DNA of 27,146 bases, taken from JANMEX01 sp049696015. GTDB taxonomy: Bacteria; Pseudomonadota; Alphaproteobacteria; Rhizobiales; Rhizobiaceae. The stretch spans positions 1 to 27,146 of the forward strand of contig JBAVTG010000092.1 of NCBI GenBank assembly GCA_049696015.1, read 5' to 3'. The notes beneath the pieces were generated by a model. The model was given only the letters and a program-made list of their open reading frames with translations. It ran no database searches and had not been told where the DNA came from. This document shows, in pieces, positions 24,364-27,146 of the stretch. Within the stretch, counting starts at the first letter, position 1. Every line of letters starts with the position of its first letter. The position numbers were made by a program, and so were the translations under genes.

Positions 24364-25530
24364 ATGAAAATTGCCAATCGCGCCTATCTGGACTGCAATG
24401 CGACCCACCCGCTTTTGCCGGAAGCGCGGCAAGCGGTTATCGATGCGCTTGACCTTCCGGGCAATCCCTCCTCGGTCCATAAAGAGGGGCGGGCGGCGCG
24501 GCAGGTGATTGAAGCGTCTCGTCGCGCAGTGGCAGCTGCTGTCAATGGCATAGCCGAGTTTGTGACCTTTACGGCCGGGGCAACCGAGGCCGCGAACCTG
24601 CTTTTGACGCCTTATTGGCAGATGGGCCGGTCGAAATTGGCGATTGGCGGGCTTTTTGTCTGCGCAACCGAACACCCTTGCATGCTGGCGGGCGGACAAT
24701 TCGCGGCTGATGCCATCACAATTGTCCCTGTGACGCCCAGCGGTGAACTGTCGCTCGCCGCGCTGGAGGCGGCTTTGACGGCCCATGACAAGTCCATTGG
24801 CTTGCCATTGGTAGCGGTCCAGCATGCCAACAATGAAACCGGTGTTGTCCAGCCGGTTGGAGCAATTGCATCCATCGTCAAGGCGCACGGCGGCATTCTC
24901 ATTGTTGACGCGGTTCAGACTCTGGGGCGGGATCCACTCGATATTTCATCAGGTTGCGGCGATTTTTTCATACTCTCATCCCACAAGATCGGCGGACCCA
25001 AAGGGGCAGGCGCCATTATTGGCGTGACGGATCTGATGATGCCGGCGCCGTTGCTGCGCGGTGGCGGGCAGGAAAAGGGGCGGCGCGCTGGAACGGAAGC
25101 TTTGCCAGCAATCGCCGGATTTGGCGCGGCCGCAAACCTTGTCGCCGCAAGGCTGGAAAGGGCCGGTGATCTGTCCCTCATGCGCGATCACATTGAAGCG
25201 ATCATCAGCGAGGCCTGTCCTGATGCGGTATTCCATGGAACTGGCGCAGCCGAGCGTTTGCCCAACACCACTTTCTTTTCGATCCCCGCAATGTCTTCGG
25301 AAACCCTTCAGATCGCCTTCGATCTGGCCGGTGTCGCGGTTTCAGCAGGGTCTGCCTGTTCGTCCGGCAAGGTCGGGCCGAGCCATGTGCTCAAGGCTAT
25401 GGGCGTTGAGGGAGCCGACGGTGCAATCCGTGTTTCGGTTGCGCTCGAGACGAGCGCTGGCGACATTGAAAAGTTCGCGGACGCCCTGAGAGGCATTTGC
25501 GCGCGGCGGGCGGCATCTAAAAGCACTTAA
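24364..25530 (+). CDS. Cysteine desulfurase (NifS/IscS-like) of the suf locus
   Basis: This pyridoxal-phosphate enzyme takes sulfur from cysteine for Fe-S cluster assembly. In the 388-residue protein the start reads YLDCNATHPLLPEA (canonical YLDYNATTP), followed by GNPSSVHKEGRAA, FTAGATEAANL, and VQHANNETGVVQP. The cofactor lysine is K208 in SSHKIGGPKG, and the sulfur-accepting C332 lies in SAGSACSSGKVGPSHVLKAMG. The loop around C332 looks like group I (IscS/NifS) rather than SufS. ATG 24364 has a strong AAAGGAG. In Hyphomicrobiales a desulfurase of this kind precedes sufB, with a second SufS-type enzyme further downstream in the operon; the latter would be outside the window. sufB follows after 134 bp holding a regulatory-looking palindrome. 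Confidence 0.94.
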   Translation: MKIANRAYLDCNATHPLLPEARQAVIDALDLPGNPSSVHKEGRAARQVIEASRRAVAAAVNGIAEFVTFTAGATEAANLLLTPYWQMGRSKLAIGGLFVCATEHPCMLAGGQFAADAITIVPVTPSGELSLAALEAALTAHDKSIGLPLVAVQHANNETGVVQPVGAIASIVKAHGGILIVDAVQTLGRDPLDISSGCGDFFILSSHKIGGPKGAGAIIGVTDLMMPAPLLRGGGQEKGRRAGTEALPAIAGFGAAANLVAARLERAGDLSLMRDHIEAIISEACPDAVFHGTGAAERLPNTTFFSIPAMSSETLQIAFDLAGVAVSAGSACSSGKVGPSHVLKAMGVEGADGAIRVSVALETSAGDIEKFADALRGICARRAASKST

Positions 25531-25555
25531 ACCAAAAGTTTTTTGCCAAACCAGA

Positions 25556-25570
25556 TTGGAATTCTTCCAA
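25556..25570. promoter_or_regulatory. Irr-box (ICE)-like palindrome upstream of sufB
   Basis: TTGGAA-TTC-TTCCAA is a perfect 6+6 inverted repeat with 3-base spacer. Taken with one flanking base each side it agrees at 11 of 14 positions with the iron control element I recall for the rhizobial regulator Irr, TTTAGAA-N3-TTCTAAA. It lies 94 bp before the sufB start. A TTGGAA / TTAGAT pair (25556-25561, 25578-25583, 16 bp apart) could be a weak promoter overlapping it. Function is inferred. Confidence 0.45.
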
Positions 25571-25590
25571 AGAAGCGTTAGATGCTTCTT
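25570..25590. repeat. Second inverted repeat in the desulfurase-sufB spacer
   Basis: AAGAAGC (25570-25576) and GCTTCTT (25584-25590) form a perfect 7-bp inverted repeat around the 7-base GTTAGAT. It directly adjoins the Irr-box-like palindrome. It could be a further operator half-site pair or a leader hairpin; there is no T-run for termination. Confidence 0.4.
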
Positions 25591-25664
25591 CATAGCCGCC
25601 GAAAAAGGGCGGACTCCACTTATCGACTGTCGGACCTTGAACCCGAATAGCCAGGAGCACTGAT

Positions 25665-27134
25665 ATGCCTGCTGTGCAGGAGACCATTGATCAGGTCAAA
25701 CTGATTGACGTTGATCAATACAAGTACGGTTTCGAGACCATCATCGAATCCGACAAGGCCCCCAAGGGTCTGAATGAGGACATTGTCCGCTTCATTTCCG
25801 CCAAGAAGAACGAACCCGAGTGGATGCTCGCGTGGCGTCTGGAGGCGTTTGCGCGCTGGCAGACGATGGAAGAGCCGACTTGGGCGCGCGTTGATTATCC
25901 GAAGATCGATTTTCAGGACGCGTATTACTACGCAGCGCCGAAGAGCACCAAGGGTCCGTCCTCGCTGGAAGAAGTCGATCCGGAGCTTTTGAAAGTCTAT
26001 GCCAAGCTTGGCATTCCGCTATTGGAGCAGGAAATCCTTGCAGGCGTCGACAGGCCTCGCGTGGCTGTGGACGCAGTGTTTGACTCAGTGTCCGTGGTTA
26101 CGACTTTCAAGGAAGAACTCTCCAAGGCAGGCGTGATCTTCTGCTCGATCTCGGAAGCCATCCGCGAACATCCGGAGCTGGTGCAGAAATATCTGGCCAC
26201 TGTTGTTCCGGTTTCCGACAATTATTATGCGACGCTCAACAGCGCCGTCTTCACCGACGGCTCGTTTGTCTATGTGCCAAAGGGCGTGCGCTGCCCGATG
26301 GAACTGTCGACTTACTTCCGCATCAACGAAAAGAACACCGGCCAGTTTGAGCGGACGCTGATCATCGCCGAAGAGGGGGCTTATGTCTCCTATCTCGAAG
26401 GCTGCACCGCGCCGCAGCGCGACGAAAACCAGCTACATGCGGCGGTGGTTGAACTGATTGCGCTGGATGACGCTGAAATCAAATATTCGACCGTCCAGAA
26501 CTGGTATCCCGGCGACAAGGACGGCAAGGGCGGCATCTACAATTTTGTCACCAAGCGCGGCGACTGCCGGGGCAAGAACTCGAAGATTTCGTGGACGCAG
26601 GTCGAGACCGGCTCGGCCATCACCTGGAAATATCCAAGCTGCATCCTACGCGGCGACAATTCGCGCGGCGAGTTCTATTCCATCGCCGTCTCGAATGGCC
26701 GTCAGCAGATAGACAGCGGCACCAAGATGATCCATCTTGGCAAAAACACGTCGAGCCGCATCATTTCAAAGGGCATTTCGGCTGGCCATTCCAACAACAC
26801 CTATCGCGGCCAGGTTTCGGCGCATCGCAAGGCCGAGAATGCCCGCAACTTCACCCAGTGCGACTCACTCTTAATCGGCAATCATTGCGGCGCACACACC
26901 GTGCCCTATATCGAAGCCAAGAACGCCACCGCGCAGTTCGAGCACGAGGCGACCACGTCGAAGATTTCCGAGGACCAGCTGTTCTACGTCATGCAGCGCG
27001 GCATTCCTCAGGAAGAAGCGATTGCGCTGATCGTGAACGGGTTTGTGAAGGAAGTCATCCAGGAACTGCCGATGGAGTTTGCGGTCGAAGCGCAGAAGCT
27101 GATTGGCATCTCGCTTGAGGGGAGCGTGGGATGA
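25665..27134 (+). CDS. sufB: Fe-S cluster assembly scaffold SufB
   Basis: SufB is the scaffold subunit of the SufBC2D complex that builds Fe-S clusters with SufC ATPase and sulfur from a desulfurase. The 489-residue protein is full length. Family motifs are visible: NDYYATLNSAVF-like segment (SDNYYATLNSAVFTDGSFVY), the VPKGVRCPMELSTYFRIN segment, EGCTAPQRDENQLHAAVVELIA, and GNHCGAHTVPYIEAKN. The last contains C408, equivalent to E. coli C405 thought to receive sulfur and ligate the cluster. The C-terminal QFEHEATTSKISEDQLFY also matches. ATG 25665 has AGGAG seven bases upstream. The stop overlaps the next start as ATGA, indicating tight translational coupling in the operon. Confidence 0.97.
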   Translation: MPAVQETIDQVKLIDVDQYKYGFETIIESDKAPKGLNEDIVRFISAKKNEPEWMLAWRLEAFARWQTMEEPTWARVDYPKIDFQDAYYYAAPKSTKGPSSLEEVDPELLKVYAKLGIPLLEQEILAGVDRPRVAVDAVFDSVSVVTTFKEELSKAGVIFCSISEAIREHPELVQKYLATVVPVSDNYYATLNSAVFTDGSFVYVPKGVRCPMELSTYFRINEKNTGQFERTLIIAEEGAYVSYLEGCTAPQRDENQLHAAVVELIALDDAEIKYSTVQNWYPGDKDGKGGIYNFVTKRGDCRGKNSKISWTQVETGSAITWKYPSCILRGDNSRGEFYSIAVSNGRQQIDSGTKMIHLGKNTSSRIISKGISAGHSNNTYRGQVSAHRKAENARNFTQCDSLLIGNHCGAHTVPYIEAKNATAQFEHEATTSKISEDQLFYVMQRGIPQEEAIALIVNGFVKEVIQELPMEFAVEAQKLIGISLEGSVG

Positions 27135-27146
27135 TCGACCCAATCA
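27131..27146 (+). CDS. Start of the next suf-operon gene (truncated by window edge)
   Basis: An ATG at 27131 overlaps the sufB stop (ATGA) and begins MIDPI before the window ends. The overlap is the usual sign of a coupled downstream gene. sufC is expected here from synteny, but five codons do not allow identification, and MIDPI is not the usual SufC start. Confidence 0.4.

Noticed and set aside
1..27146. Search for CRISPR arrays, tRNA or rRNA genes, insertion sequences, phage genes, toxin-antitoxin pairs or defence systems
   Set aside because: No direct repeat series, cloverleaf pattern, transposase or integrase motifs, or defence-type proteins were seen by eye. Almost all of the window is taken by identifiable housekeeping genes.

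Overview
The window looks like ordinary core chromosome of an alphaproteobacterium, most likely of the order Hyphomicrobiales (Rhizobiales). The support is the content and gene order: NDUFA12 / DUF2155 / aat / accC / accB / aroQ, then RNase E / AMIN-amidase / PBP1A / prfB, then a divergent tyrS-anmK pair and a cysteine desulfurase next to sufB. Codon use fits a moderately GC-rich genome. I see no rRNA, tRNA, insertion sequence, prophage, CRISPR array or attachment site. I cannot name a genus.

Layout. At 1-842 (+) are the end of an NDUFA12-family complex I protein and a secreted DUF2155 protein. At 863-6143 (-) is a co-directional block. In transcription order it is an M48 metalloprotease with TPR-like repeats, a DsbA/ScsC-like thioredoxin-fold protein, aroQ, accB, accC and aat. 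It joins periplasmic protein quality control with the shikimate pathway, the first step of fatty acid synthesis and the N-end rule transferase. A class I aminotransferase (6288-7436, +) diverges from it and ends at a shared bidirectional terminator facing rne (7480-10179, -).

From 10.7 to 17.1 kb there is a cell-envelope neighbourhood. It holds an AMIN-domain N-acetylmuramoyl-L-alanine amidase, a bifunctional PBP1A and, after prfB, an M23 endopeptidase. prfB carries the classical autoregulatory +1 programmed frameshift, complete with internal Shine-Dalgarno and CTT-TGA-C slip site. Next come a single-cysteine Bcp peroxiredoxin (-), a 1131-residue AsmA/YhdP-like protein (+), tyrS (-), anmK (+), an alpha/beta hydrolase (-), and the start of a suf operon: cysteine desulfurase, sufB and the first codons of the next gene.

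The coding content shows no obviously new system. The points most worth a second look are non-coding or fine-grained. They are an Irr-box-like palindrome between the cysteine desulfurase and sufB, a perfect 16-bp palindrome in the 548-bp amidase/rne spacer, a CtrA-type half-site just upstream of the M23 gene, and a hairpin overlapping a candidate PBP1A promoter. Others are an RF2 reading SPY instead of SPF, and the complete absence of TTA, CTA and TCA codons over about 1,450 codons of the 1.5-6.1 kb block. That last point produces a spurious 1974-residue antisense open frame.
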